The notes: generated from the sequence alone by a model not told the origin. 64,000 nt of DNA from Flavobacteriaceae bacterium MAR_2009_75 (GCA_002813285.1 PHTZ01000001.1:1-64000), one strand, 5' to 3'; positions 1-9,278 are shown, counted from the stretch's first letter. Translations and numbers: made by a program.

Positions 1-2206
1 TAATGGTGAATATGTAATCACTGCATCATATATAGGACTCAAAACAATATCAAAAAGGTTTAAGATCGAGGGAAGCAAAAAAAAATATAAAATCGATTTT
101 AAGCTTTCGGAAAACACTGAAGAACTTGACGAAGTAACTGTCAACGGTAAAACCAAGGAAACCGAAATCGAGACCAAAGGTTTTGCCGTGAACGTAATAG
201 AGACAAAAGAGCAAGCATTAGAAACGTACAGACCAACGAGTTATTAAATACTACCGTTGGTGTTAAAAATTCGTCAAAATGGTGGTTTGGTTCTAACGTG
301 CAGTACTCTCTAAATGGCTTATCGGGTAATTCGGTACGTATTTTTATTGACGGCATTCCGATTTCGATGTACGGTTCGTCTTTTAATTTAAAACAGCATT
401 CCGCCTTCTATGATTAAAATATAGAAGTATACAAAGGAGTGGTTCCTGGGCATTTGGCCGATGATGCATTAGGTGGGCTATAAATATTGTGATGAAAAAT
501 GGTGTGAGAAGCAATTTAACGCCTCTGCATCATACGGCTCATTCAATACGGTACAGGCTAGTCTTAACGGTTTATATCGTTTTGATACATCTGGTTTTAC
601 GGTAAAAGCTTCTGTGTTTCATAATTATTCTGACAACGATTATGAAATAAGCGGTAGAAACATTGTAGACAAGGGTCTAGGAGGAGTAGAGACGCTTATA
701 ACCGCTAAAAGATTCAATGATGCCTATAGATCATCCGGAGGAACGATTCAAATAGGTTATACCGATGTAAATTGGGCCGATCAATTTTTAATCGGTGTTA
801 CAGGTTCTGATGATTATAAGGAAGTACAACACGGTGCCTTTGTAACTAAAATACCCTACAAAGGAAGGTTTTTAGAGTCTGATGCCTTGTTGGCGAACTT
901 GACATACCTCAAAAAAGATTTCTTTATAAAAGATTGGATGTAAACGTTACTGGATTATTCGGTGAGAGAAATCGCATTGTTAATGATACTACAGGTGCGC
1001 TTATAGTTGGACAGGGAAGAGGGCCATCGATTATAAAGGAGACGAGTACGAATATTCTTGGGTGCTCAGCAAGAAGGCAATCCGACATTACTTAACATCA
1101 ATAGAAAAGTAGCGTCGATAAGATCGGAATTTCTTACGAACTGAACAAAAACCATAAAGTTTTTAAATCACGTGTATAGTGGACTTGACCGACAAGATAG
1201 CGATGAGATGATTTCGCTGTTAGAAAACACTTTTCAACAAACGAGCGATATATACAAGAATATATACTCTCTAAGTTATGAACTGAACACTTTTAACAAT
1301 CGATTAAAAGTAAACCTGTTCGGAAAGCATTATCGCCAAAAAGTTTAAATACCTTACCTAAGTTCAATAGTGATGCTACTGAGGTAATTGATGAGGTTTA
1401 CGATAGTAGCAAAGAATATAATGGCTATGGCTATGCGGTTTCTTTTGCGCTTCTAAACAATATAACCCTGACCTCTGCTGAAAAAGCCATTCGCCTGCCA
1501 AATGAAAACGAGGTTTTCGGCGATGCTGGAGACAATATAGAACCCAATCTGACCATTAAGCCAGAAATAAGCGACAACTACAATTTAGGTTTAAGATTAG
1601 GAAAATTCAACCTTCGAAAACACGGACTTATCATTTCTACGAATCTTTTTTCTAGAAAAATTCAAGATTTAATTGGTTTTCCCGGAGACGCACAAGACAA
1701 TCAAGAACTTGGTGAAACCATTCAATACGGAAATTTTGATAGGGAAACCACTTCTAAAGGCATTGAAGCAGAAATCAACTATAGCTACAATAATAACCTC
1801 GGTTTTAACTTTAATTTATCGCGTTTAAGTTTACAAAGAAAAAATCTTCAAGATAACATTGTAAACTCACCGAACGTTCCTTTGTTCACCATGAACGGAT
1901 CACTGCGTTACTCTTAAACAACGTTATTCAAAAACAAGCGCGTTTAAACCTATTTACAACGCTTATTTTACTGACGAGTTTTCTTATAAAGAAGAACAAG
2001 GTACTAACGTAGCAGGATTGGAGGAGTTTTTAATACCAACTCAATTGGTTCAAGATTTTGGCTGTTTATATATTCCCAAACAAAAATTTGCATTGAGCCT
2101 AGATGTCAAAAACATTTTCGACAAAGTTGCTTATGACAATTTACGTGTACAGAAACCAGGTAGGGCTTTTTACCTAAAATTGAATTATACAATCAATAAT
2201 TTTTAA
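1..2206 (+). pseudogene. TonB-dependent outer-membrane receptor, multiply frameshifted, 5' end outside window
   Basis: Joined across frames, the translation gives the tail of a carboxypeptidase-regulatory-like domain (residues like EELDEVTV), then a plug domain (VQYSLNGLSGNSVRIFIDG, IEVYKGVVP, DDALGG), then barrel segments, ending with an aromatic C-terminus (YLKLNYTINNF). This is a TonB-dependent receptor of the siderophore/iron type. The reading frame changes at about a dozen points, for example near 230, 270, 290, 400, 415, 472, 515, 935, 1010, 1090, 1345 and 1915. Several are compensating pairs, and many sit in short homopolymers. Between shifts the protein is well preserved and stops appear only out of frame. 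Either the gene died recently or this end of the sequence carries base-calling indels. It precedes a DUF4374 lipoprotein gene, a common partner. Confidence 0.85.
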
Positions 2207-2226
2207 ATATCTAAATAGAATATAGT

Positions 2227-3698
2227 ATGAAACGACCCGTATTAAATTTGAAATCATTTGCCATTACCATACTAGTCGCGGGCTTTATGGTCGCTTGTAG
2301 TAGTGATGATAATTCGATAACACCAGATCCTGATCAAGAAGAACAGGAAGAGGTAGAAGAAGAAGAGGAAGTAGATGAGTCGAGATGGATTACCATTGCA
2401 GGAGCAAAAATGGGAGAGGAACCAGGCGATGGTAATGGCGGAACTTTAATTTATTCCGTAACCAGTGAAGATGCCAAAGACCCATCGGTCGAAATAGACC
2501 CATTTAACAACGGTTTTATTGCGCCTTCAAACAGAACCGCGAGATTACAGGCTTCAGAAGATGGTAACACCATTTTTAACATCAGTTATGCCGGTGATAC
2601 CGGAGGAAATTATACCAAATATACTGTGAACGGCGGACAGGATTTTGAAAAAACTGGCTCAGAAATCAGCATTGCGGAATACGTAGGTACAGCCCCAAGA
2701 TGGATTAAATTATTTGACGGAGATCAAACAGGTTGCGCGGTACGAGTAGATATTGAACACATCGTTGATGATAAAGGTACCCCGAATGATGTTACAGACG
2801 ATACTTATGTACGTACAAGCCAAACCGTTGGTATAGTGACTTTAAATTTGGTTGATTCGCAAATCAACAAATACGAAAAAATGGATTTGTCCTTAGGTGA
2901 AGAGCTAGAATCTCAAGGGTATTACATTGGCAGAATTGACATGCCTACCTTAAACGCTGCTGGTGACAAGTTATATATTGGTGCTCGTATGAATAAAATC
3001 GACCCATCAACGTTGACCAGAGATGAAGAAAACTCAGCGGATCTTGAAAGTGATAGCGATTATGAAATCTTAGGTTCTAAGACCATTGTAGTAGACTATC
3101 CCTCATTGGAAAAACCCTACAATCATTACTTCTACTGTAGGCTTTGGAGATACAAATTGGCTACCGTAGCATCAATTCTTTTGAATATGGTGGAAGTGTC
3201 TACCAAGCTAACCAAAACGATCCAGAAGGTTCTCATATCTTGAAAATAGGAGCTGATAATCAGTATGACGATTCATATGATTTTAATTTGGACGATGCAT
3301 TAGGTGTTACTGGCGCCTATGTTTTGGCTTGGAGACCAGCTGCTAATGGTAAAGCAGTTTTAGCTTACCGTCACGACGGATCTGAAGAAGGCGTTGCCGG
3401 GCCACAAGGCTTTTTTGCCCTAGTAGATCTTAATGCTCAAACCGCCACTAAAATAGATGAGATTCCTTATGAAACGGATTTCTATTTGTTCCAGTACCAA
3501 AGTTTTGCGGTAGACGGAAACGAAATCTATCTTACCGAAGCCCTGTTGGGAAAGACGGAAACATTTATATTGTAGATACAGAGACCGGCGCAGTTACCAA
3601 AGGTGCTAAATTGGTCAATACTACAGGCAGTCACTTTATCGTGCGTGGTAAAATATATATGATCATTCTTATTTAAGAATAATCCTGTATTTGAATAA
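2227..3698 (+). pseudogene. DUF4374-type lipoprotein, frameshifted
   Basis: The start at 2227 encodes a lipoprotein signal ending in a VACSS lipobox, an acidic linker (runs of Glu), and a body that resembles DUF4374 proteins, which in Bacteroidota usually sit beside TonB-dependent receptors and iron-uptake genes. The main frame runs to 3243, but the homologous-looking protein leaves it near 3112. It passes briefly through a second frame (VGFGDTN), continues from about 3160 in a third (GYRSINSFEYGG to about 3550), and then shifts again (GNIYIVDTETGAVTKG). The last frame suggests an end at 3698, with NNPVFE before the stop. At least three frame changes in about 600 bp match the state of the upstream receptor. 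The family assignment is from memory of the family's appearance and is moderately sure; that the gene is broken as sequenced is clear. Confidence 0.7.
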
Positions 3699-3700
3699 GA

Positions 3701-3736
3701 AAGGGTTCTTTTAAGCTATTGCTTTTAAGAACCCTT
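3701..3736 (+). terminator. Hairpin terminator after the receptor/lipoprotein locus
   Basis: The inverted arms AAGGGTTCTT (3701-3710) and AAGAACCCTT (3727-3736) are followed by a T-rich stretch, just past the last lipoprotein stop. Confidence 0.7.
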
Positions 3737-3747
3737 TTCTATTTCTG

Positions 3748-3985
3748 TCAGTTAACAAATTTGTAATGAGTTGAGGCAACAATTTTTGATTCTATTTTTT
3801 CAAGTGCTTCCCTCCATTTGGTGGAGTATAGAGCAAGGTTTAAGGCAATATGATTCACACCAGTTTAATTAAGTTTTCAAGATTACCGACCAACTGATGC
3901 CCCTTGATCAATTGTCAGTTTTTGATAAAAGGGTAAGCGCAGGTAATCTATCCATAGGTGGTATGTTTAGCATACCATTCCAATG
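3748..3985 (-). pseudogene. Unidentified degenerate coding remnant
   Basis: Read on the minus strand, this otherwise gene-free 336-bp gap contains three well-formed protein fragments in changing frames: one starting at 3973 (MLNIPPMDRLPALTLLSKTDN, stop near 3910), then LIKGHQLVGNLENLIKLV, then GVNHIALNLALYSTKW and about 20 more residues to a stop at 3748-3750. Frame changes lie near 3910 and 3860. The joined product would be about 75 residues, helical and hydrophobic. I do not recognise the family. No ORF here is long enough to be a normal gene, so it is a decayed or mis-sequenced fragment like its two upstream neighbours. Confidence 0.4.
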
Positions 3986-4034
3986 ATAACCTACTGCAAT
4001 CGATCATCTGTATTTTTAGTTGTAGCAAATTTTA

Positions 4035-4817
4035 TTATAATATGATGTTGTCATTTAGCGATACAAGCTCCTCGATTTTACTACTGTTATAAGCATCAGC
4101 ATGTGCTGTCGCATACGATCCTTTATCGTTGTCAAAATACTGACCTGTTTTTGCTAAATCTGTCATACTTAAATCGTACAGTATGTCAACTCCTTTATCT
4201 GCAGGAGACCAATGCTGCCCGTAAGCTTCTTTTGCCATTTTGGTATTTAATAATGAACCCGGATTTACCGCCACTACCGTGATTAATGGTTCTTGTTCCG
4301 CTAAATAAAAACTCCACATTGTTAATGCCAGTTTACTTTGTGCGTAAGCTTCATTGGCACCCAATGCTGTTTTACCTTCTAATGCCTGTAAGTTTATGGT
4401 AGATTGCGCAGCAGAACTTAGATTTACAATTCGTGCAGTTTTTGATGCTTTTATGTTAGGCAACAATCCGTTAGTTAATACATAAGGTGCAAAGTAATTT
4501 ACCACAAACCGGATATCCGTAGCGCCACTATTGCTATTTGTCATTAAAACGCCTGCATTGTTGACCAAAACATCAATTACCGGCATTTTTTCAGCAACCT
4601 CTTCAGCCATTTTTTTAACCGCATTTACGTTTGAAAAATCCGCTAAAAAGCCTATTACATTTTCATTGTTAGATTGCTTTTTAATTTCTTTTAAAGTTGC
4701 GGCTAATTTAGCATCACTCCTACCGTGAATGGCTACAAAGTGCCCTTCTTTAGCCAAACGCAAGGCTAGTAATTTTCCTATGCCGTCTGTACTTCCTGTT
4801 ATTAATATATGTTTCAT
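4035..4817 (-). CDS. SDR family NAD(P)-dependent oxidoreductase
   Basis: This 260-residue classical short-chain dehydrogenase has the dinucleotide-binding TGSTDGIG at 7-14, the structural NNAG at 86-89, the active-site Ser at about 134-135, and YxxxK (Tyr158, Lys162). It should catalyse NAD(P)H-linked oxidation or reduction of an alcohol or carbonyl in the cytoplasm; the substrate cannot be read from the sequence. It follows the bestrophin gene on the same strand with a 58-bp gap and no obvious promoter, so it may be the last gene of the oxygenase-bestrophin-SDR unit. Length and motifs are normal for the family. Confidence 0.9.
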   Translation of the reverse strand: MKHILITGSTDGIGKLLALRLAKEGHFVAIHGRSDAKLAATLKEIKKQSNNENVIGFLADFSNVNAVKKMAEEVAEKMPVIDVLVNNAGVLMTNSNSGATDIRFVVNYFAPYVLTNGLLPNIKASKTARIVNLSSAAQSTINLQALEGKTALGANEAYAQSKLALTMWSFYLAEQEPLITVVAVNPGSLLNTKMAKEAYGQHWSPADKGVDILYDLSMTDLAKTGQYFDNDKGSYATAHADAYNSSKIEELVSLNDNIIL

Positions 4818-4875
4818 TTTTTTAAGCTTTATCTATTGGAATTTTATTTTTACGTTTTAAATCCTGTTTCAATAA

Positions 4876-5955
4876 TTACATTTGGGTATTTGCATATTCC
4901 GGTAACGGATCGGGAATTTCATGCCTGTCATCATCAATCATTTCTCTAATATCAATTTCTATTGCTCTAGAAATAGTGGAAATTGGCACATCATTACCCA
5001 TTCCTTCAAACGGATTTTCTGAAGTATCTCCTACACGCTCCATAGCAAAAAATATCCACGAAATAATAATGGTAAAGGGAATGGATAACCACACAAAATG
5101 TTCTACAAGAAATCCAAAAAATGCATTGTGTACACCAGATGCTACTAATGATTGCGCGGTTAAATCGAACTGGCGCATAAACCCAAAGGGCATTATTAAA
5201 ATAAAAATCCAAACAAAATAAGAGTTCAAAGTTGCAAATTGTCTGGGATACGGGAAATTTTTAATACGTTCTGCTTTTCCTTGTAAGGTGAACAATTCGC
5301 CTATAACATTTTGAAATTCTACATGCCTAAAATTATCAATTAACCCTAATGATGCCAGTTGCCCAATGTGTTTTGACTGAAAATTTAAAACTGCTGTTTG
5401 CTTGTTTGCTTTAGAAAGCACCTTAGCTTTTTCCTCTAAAGACAAATAACCCTCTAACTCATCTAACAACGAATTTTCAAATTCTAGAACCTTTATTTTT
5501 TTCATATGCTCTTGATCAGACTTATTTGTTTTAGCCGTTTCCCAACTCTTTTTTTGGCGCAAGGCATGTCTTAAGGAACTCATCCAAGCAACATGACGTA
5601 AAACCATCGTTTTTCTTATCTGAAATAGTTCAGCTTCTGTTTTAGGCTTATCGGTATTAATATTGGTTACAAAATCGTTAACCATTGTTGTAAACCAACG
5701 AGATGCATTTACTATGCCGCCATAAATTTTTCTAGCTTCCCATTGTCTATCGTAGGAAGCATTGTTTTTAAAACCAGTGATAAATGCTAATGCCATACCA
5801 ATTAGTCCAATTGGTTGCCAAGGCAATGTAAGCCATTTAAAACCGGCTACTTCGTAAAGTAGAACAGGAATTAATGCCGTTATAAAAAAGATATAAATAT
5901 ACCTCCTTGTCCACTTTAAAACAGTTACAATTGGATATTTAGGTTTGGTGTACAT
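4876..5955 (-). CDS. Bestrophin family (UPF0187) ion channel
   Basis: A 359-residue multi-pass membrane protein. The motif GFKNNASYDRQWEARKIYGG near residues 60-80 is the hallmark of bacterial bestrophins, which form pentameric inner-membrane channels. Hydrophobic segments lie near residues 20-65, 245-265 and 280-305. The start is placed at ATG 5955 (MYTKPKYP). An upstream in-frame start at 5985 would lie inside the hairpin terminator of the preceding oxygenase gene and adds an unconserved-looking decapeptide. The gene sits 56 bp after the 2OG oxygenase gene and before the SDR gene. Ion selectivity cannot be inferred from sequence. Confidence 0.88.
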   Translation of the reverse strand: MYTKPKYPIVTVLKWTRRYIYIFFITALIPVLLYEVAGFKWLTLPWQPIGLIGMALAFITGFKNNASYDRQWEARKIYGGIVNASRWFTTMVNDFVTNINTDKPKTEAELFQIRKTMVLRHVAWMSSLRHALRQKKSWETAKTNKSDQEHMKKIKVLEFENSLLDELEGYLSLEEKAKVLSKANKQTAVLNFQSKHIGQLASLGLIDNFRHVEFQNVIGELFTLQGKAERIKNFPYPRQFATLNSYFVWIFILIMPFGFMRQFDLTAQSLVASGVHNAFFGFLVEHFVWLSIPFTIIISWIFFAMERVGDTSENPFEGMGNDVPISTISRAIEIDIREMIDDDRHEIPDPLPEYANTQM

Positions 5956-5972
5956 AATTATATAGTTTATGA

Positions 5973-6000
5973 AAACTGGCAGCACAAATGCTGCCAGTTT
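5973..6000 (-). terminator. Intercistronic hairpin after the 2OG oxygenase gene
   Basis: A perfect 12-bp stem (AAACTGGCAGCA / TGCTGCCAGTTT) with a 4-base loop lies 11 bp past the oxygenase stop. No long T-run follows on the minus strand, so it may attenuate or stabilise the message rather than fully stop transcription into the bestrophin gene. Confidence 0.6.
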
Positions 6001-6011
6001 CTTATGGACTT

Positions 6012-6974
6012 TTAAAACGGTGCAACGGTATCTTTAGGACCATCAGGTAAACTCCAACGTTGGCGAGCAGTAACGCTTTCTAATGCAACGTCTTTGATGG
6101 TGTCACTGCTACTATTTCCGTAACTACTGGTACTACCACGTGGTATTTGCATACGGTCACCATACAGCCAAACTACTAAATTACTACGTTGTCCGCTTAT
6201 AATTGGGTGTGTTGCGTGAGGCACATTACCTCTATGGATGATGGCTTTTCCTGGCTCAAAAATAGCTTGTACCGTTTTACCTGAAGCTTTATCATAAAAA
6301 TCAACTTCAGATCCTGTAAACTTTTCATCTGGTAAGTTAATGTTGATATTTAACGTAGCTGCAGAAGCATCTGTATGTCCGTTTAAATCCTTGTCTTTAT
6401 CTGGATTGTACTGGATTGAGAAACCAAAAGTTTGATTGTCATAACCATAAGTTCCCAATAACAAACGTGCTATAGGACGCATAAAACGGTCCATCATATC
6501 ATTATAAAAAGCCTGAAAATTAGGTGCTGCCAAATGCCCTTCAGAACGAGGATCTAACATCATTCCATATCGGTTTAACTGTATGCCATAAGGCGCACGT
6601 TTTGGTACTTTTGAGTTTGCAACAGCTTCTAAATAGTTGCGGAAATCTGCTAAGCGGTCTACATCAAAAAACTGTGCAGCATACACACCAGGTATAATTT
6701 CTTCCCATAAATCGGCAACAGCAGATTCTTTTTCAGGATTTTCCCAAGCGTCTTTAATTGCTTTACGTAAACGCGGATCTAGCAAAGTTTCGTCAGGAAC
6801 TAGTAAATCGTCTTTGTTTTCTATTTCCCATTCTGCCCAAGCAGCTTCTAACAATTTACGGTTTTCATTCCAAAATTGTGCAACTGATGGATCGCGTCTT
6901 AAGGATAATTCTCTTGATGGTACTTCTAAAGCACGAGCTTCTGCAAGTGCATTTGTATATTCTATTGTTTTCAT
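6012..6974 (-). CDS. 2-oxoglutarate/Fe(II)-dependent oxygenase
   Basis: A 320-residue cytoplasmic protein with a double-stranded beta-helix core. The facial triad is visible as His200-x-Asp202 (GHTDAS) and His253 (VPHATHP), with Arg263 (SGQRSNLVVW) placed to bind the 2-oxoglutarate carboxylate. This arrangement resembles prolyl-4-hydroxylase/PKHD-type enzymes. It should hydroxylate an unknown small molecule or protein using O2 and 2-oxoglutarate. The N-terminal 130 residues are helical, without a recognised domain. It is the first gene after the promoter at 7021-7028, which carries a motif shared with two other promoters in this island. A hairpin follows its stop codon. Confidence 0.85.
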   Translation of the reverse strand: MKTIEYTNALAEARALEVPSRELSLRRDPSVAQFWNENRKLLEAAWAEWEIENKDDLLVPDETLLDPRLRKAIKDAWENPEKESAVADLWEEIIPGVYAAQFFDVDRLADFRNYLEAVANSKVPKRAPYGIQLNRYGMMLDPRSEGHLAAPNFQAFYNDMMDRFMRPIARLLLGTYGYDNQTFGFSIQYNPDKDKDLNGHTDASAATLNININLPDEKFTGSEVDFYDKASGKTVQAIFEPGKAIIHRGNVPHATHPIISGQRSNLVVWLYGDRMQIPRGSTSSYGNSSSDTIKDVALESVTARQRWSLPDGPKDTVAPF

Positions 6975-7020
6975 AATATCTATTTTTAAGAATAGCTACT
7001 GCTATTGTTTTTATCTATAA

Positions 7021-7087
7021 CAAAATTACACACAAGCGGCTGTTCTGCTTTGGTAGTAAAAATGGTGGTTTTAGTAAAAAATAAGGT
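7021..7087 (-). promoter_or_regulatory. Promoter A with candidate AraC operator, upstream of the 2OG oxygenase
   Basis: On the minus strand, TAATTTTG (7021-7028) matches the Bacteroidota -7 box TAnnTTTG, about 47 bp before the ATG. Exactly 42 bp upstream of it lies the core TTAGTA-N7-AGGT (7071-7087, written on the plus strand). A second, weaker half-site (GTA-N8-GG) begins at 7056. No -33 TTTG is evident, as expected for an activator-dependent promoter. The same core at the same distance occurs at 9252-9268 and 13459-13475. Confidence 0.7.
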
Positions 7088-7107
7088 TTTGCTATTTTTT
7101 AAATGAA

Positions 7108-7131
7108 AAATGCCTCTAAAAAGAGGCATTT
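7108..7131 (-). terminator. Terminator of the MDR oxidoreductase gene
   Basis: AAATGCCTCT (7108-7117) pairs perfectly with AGAGGCATTT (7122-7131) across a 4-base loop. On the minus strand the arm is followed by TTTTTC. It lies 48 bp downstream of the stop at 7179. Confidence 0.8.
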
Positions 7132-7178
7132 AACACTATTAATCAACCATAAGGATACATTGCAAATCCCTATTGTTT

Positions 7179-8162
7179 TTAGTTCTCAACTACTATTTTA
7201 CCAATAGCTTTTCCGCTTTGTAAATGTGCATAAGCATCACCAACTTGTTCCAACGAAAACTTGTTTTCATCTACTATTGGCGTTAAATGTCCTTTATTAG
7301 AAATTTCAGCTAATCGCTCTAAAATATTTCCGTGTGCATCTCTTTTAAAATTATGCAACATTGGTATTAGCATAAATACCACGTGTAATGATGCTCCTTT
7401 AAAATGCAATGGCGTTAAATCTAACTCACACAACGAAACCGTAGTAGAAATGTGTCCGTTTAAGGCAACAGCTTCAATTGAATTGGTAAGGTTTGCACCA
7501 CCTACGGTATCAAAAACCACATCAAAACCATCATCTGTATATTTTGCAGTATAATCTGCTACCTTTTCAGTTTTAAAATCGATAAAAGTTGCACCAAATT
7601 TTTCGACGATTTCCTTTTGCTTGTCACCAGTTCCTGTAGCAAAAACTTCTGCTCCAAAATACTTTGCCAACTGTACCGCTAAGTGACCAACACCGCCGGA
7701 ACCACCGTGTACCAATACTTTCTGACCTGCTTTTACGCCTGCTCTAGTTAAACCTTCATAAGCTGTAATAGCTACTAATGGTAAAGCTGCAGTTTCGCGC
7801 ATAGTTAAGCCTTTTGGTTTGTGTGCTACAAGGTTGCTATCCGCTACAATATATTCAGTTAAGGTTCCTGGTAAATCGGCTAATCCGCCAGCGCAACCGT
7901 ATACTTCATCGCCTACTTTAAAACCTTCTACGCCATCTCCAACCGATGCTACAGTTCCTGAGAAATCCATACCTAATAAGGCTGGTGTAGCTGGAGATAA
8001 TGGTAAATCGGTTCCCATATTCTTAATCATAGTGTCAATCGTATTTACACTAGATGCCGCTATTTTTACCAATACGTGATTTGCCTTTACTGTTGGTTTT
8101 TCAATTTCTGATACTTCGAAATTTCCGTTTTCTCCGTAGTTGTTTATAAGCATTGCTTTCAT
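7179..8162 (-). CDS. Zinc-independent MDR oxidoreductase (quinone-oxidoreductase-like)
   Basis: A 327-residue medium-chain dehydrogenase/reductase: GroES-like N-domain (about 1-125), then a Rossmann domain with GGSGGVG at 153-159. No zinc-ligand pattern is apparent, as in quinone oxidoreductase/zeta-crystallin relatives that reduce quinones or enones with NADPH. The family ending GKAIGKIVVEN is intact. A strong hairpin terminator follows, and the enoyl-CoA hydratase gene lies 147 bp upstream on the same strand, so both may be read from promoter B. The substrate is unknown; electrophile or quinone detoxification is the family's usual role. Confidence 0.9.
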   Translation of the reverse strand: MKAMLINNYGENGNFEVSEIEKPTVKANHVLVKIAASSVNTIDTMIKNMGTDLPLSPATPALLGMDFSGTVASVGDGVEGFKVGDEVYGCAGGLADLPGTLTEYIVADSNLVAHKPKGLTMRETAALPLVAITAYEGLTRAGVKAGQKVLVHGGSGGVGHLAVQLAKYFGAEVFATGTGDKQKEIVEKFGATFIDFKTEKVADYTAKYTDDGFDVVFDTVGGANLTNSIEAVALNGHISTTVSLCELDLTPLHFKGASLHVVFMLIPMLHNFKRDAHGNILERLAEISNKGHLTPIVDENKFSLEQVGDAYAHLQSGKAIGKIVVEN

Positions 8163-8182
8163 AATATTTCTTCTTTTTTTAT

Positions 8183-8231
8183 TCGTTAATCGTTAATCGT
8201 TGTTCGTTAATTGTTGTTTGTTTATCGTTGT
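8183..8231. repeat. Degenerate CGTTAAT/CGTTGTT microrepeat
   Basis: About seven imperfect copies of a 7-base unit (CGTTAAT, CGTTGTT, CGTTAAT, TGTTGTT and similar) occupy the gap between the enoyl-CoA hydratase and MDR genes. There are no spacers and no fold typical of a terminator. It looks like slippage-prone intergenic DNA. Confidence 0.6.
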
Positions 8232-8309
8232 CCGCTACACGCTTCGCGTTCTATGCAAAAACTGAAAAACGATTGGCGTAAAACGTGTTGCGCAATGTGC
8301 TCAGCGTTA

Positions 8310-9155
8310 TTAATTTACTTCTTGAATATCCATTACCATTTGTTCCCAATTCTTTTGGTTGTTATGGTCAAACTGAGCGCCATTTTCATCTGCGTAGGTG
8401 AATCTTTTTATGGCTGGTGTTCTGCTTGTAGCCTGAAATAACTGGTAAGCTTCTTCTTTTAATGCCTCTTTAATTGGCAAGTCTATGGATGCATATACCG
8501 CACGTTTGCTAGCTGCAATAGAATCTGCCGGAAATTTAGAAATGCGCTCTGCCAAAGCATCAACATAAGGTCCTATTTCATCTGCATCTAATGCTTTGTT
8601 AATAGTTCCGAACTTTTCAGCTTCGTCTGCATCCCAATCTTTTGCACCCAAAATAATTTCCAGTGCCTTTCCTAAACCTGTTTGTCTTGCCATACGTGAA
8701 GCTCCGCCACCACAAGGTAAAATGCCCATACCTACTTCCATTTGCATAAATTTGGCTTTGCCTCTTGCTGCAAAACGCATATCCAGTGCCAATGCCATTT
8801 CGTGCCCGCCACCACGTGCAAAACCTTCAATTTTTGCAATAGTTGCTTGTGGTACGTTGCTTAATCTTTCTAATACAGCTTGTAGGTCCAATAACTGTAC
8901 TTCGTTTCTTGGTACTGCTTCCATTGACATATCCCTAAGTAAGTTGGTATCATAATGACATACCCAATAATCTGGATTTGAAGATTCAAAAACTACTACT
9001 TTAACCCTTCTATCGCGCTCTAATCGTAAACAAAGACTGCTTAAATCTGCCAGCATTTCTTGTCCTTGTACGTTTACAGGACCAAAATTGATGGTCACTG
9101 TTAAAATTCCTCCTTTTTGTTCTGCCGTAAATGTTTGAAAATTCTTGTAGTCCAT
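8310..9155 (-). CDS. Enoyl-CoA hydratase/isomerase (crotonase) family protein
   Basis: A 281-residue crotonase-fold protein. The second oxyanion-hole motif is seen as GFARGGGHEMALALDMRFA (about 111-129). A glycine-rich stretch MGILPCGGGASRMARQTG follows where the family carries its active-site loop. The usual catalytic Glu of hydratases (GxxPxxGG with E) is not obvious, since the loop reads LPCGGGASR, so the chemistry may differ from classical hydration. The first oxyanion segment is atypical (VCHYDTNLLRDM in place of FSAGADL), which also argues against routine beta-oxidation. Promoter B lies 47 bp upstream, sharing a regulatory motif with promoters A and C. Confidence 0.82.
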   Translation of the reverse strand: MDYKNFQTFTAEQKGGILTVTINFGPVNVQGQEMLADLSSLCLRLERDRRVKVVVFESSNPDYWVCHYDTNLLRDMSMEAVPRNEVQLLDLQAVLERLSNVPQATIAKIEGFARGGGHEMALALDMRFAARGKAKFMQMEVGMGILPCGGGASRMARQTGLGKALEIILGAKDWDADEAEKFGTINKALDADEIGPYVDALAERISKFPADSIAASKRAVYASIDLPIKEALKEEAYQLFQATSRTPAIKRFTYADENGAQFDHNNQKNWEQMVMDIQEVN

Positions 9156-9201
9156 AATTCTTGAGTTTTAGGTTATATATTGTTCTGTTATTATTACAGG
9201 A

Positions 9202-9268
9202 CAAAGTTACCTGGGTACCCAAGCTTTGGATAAGTAAAAAACAAAGGGCTTTTAGTAAAAAAAGAGGT
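9202..9268 (-). promoter_or_regulatory. Promoter B with candidate AraC operator, upstream of the crotonase gene
   Basis: Minus-strand TAACTTTG (9202-9209) fits TAnnTTTG. The core TTAGTA-N7-AGGT is at 9252-9268, 42 bp further upstream, and a second GTA/GG half-site starts at 9234, 21 bp from the main one. A 10-bp palindrome TGGGTACCCA (9212-9221) lies just upstream of the -7 box and is not shared with the other two promoters. Confidence 0.7.
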
Positions 9269-9278
9269 AAATGGTAAT

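Noticed and set aside
4876-5985. Longer bestrophin start at 5985
   Set aside because: It would begin inside the oxygenase gene's hairpin terminator; ATG 5955 is better placed.
8183-8231. CGTTAAT/CGTTGTT repeats as a CRISPR or transposon end
   Set aside because: Unit is 7 bases, no spacers, no flanking cas or transposase genes.
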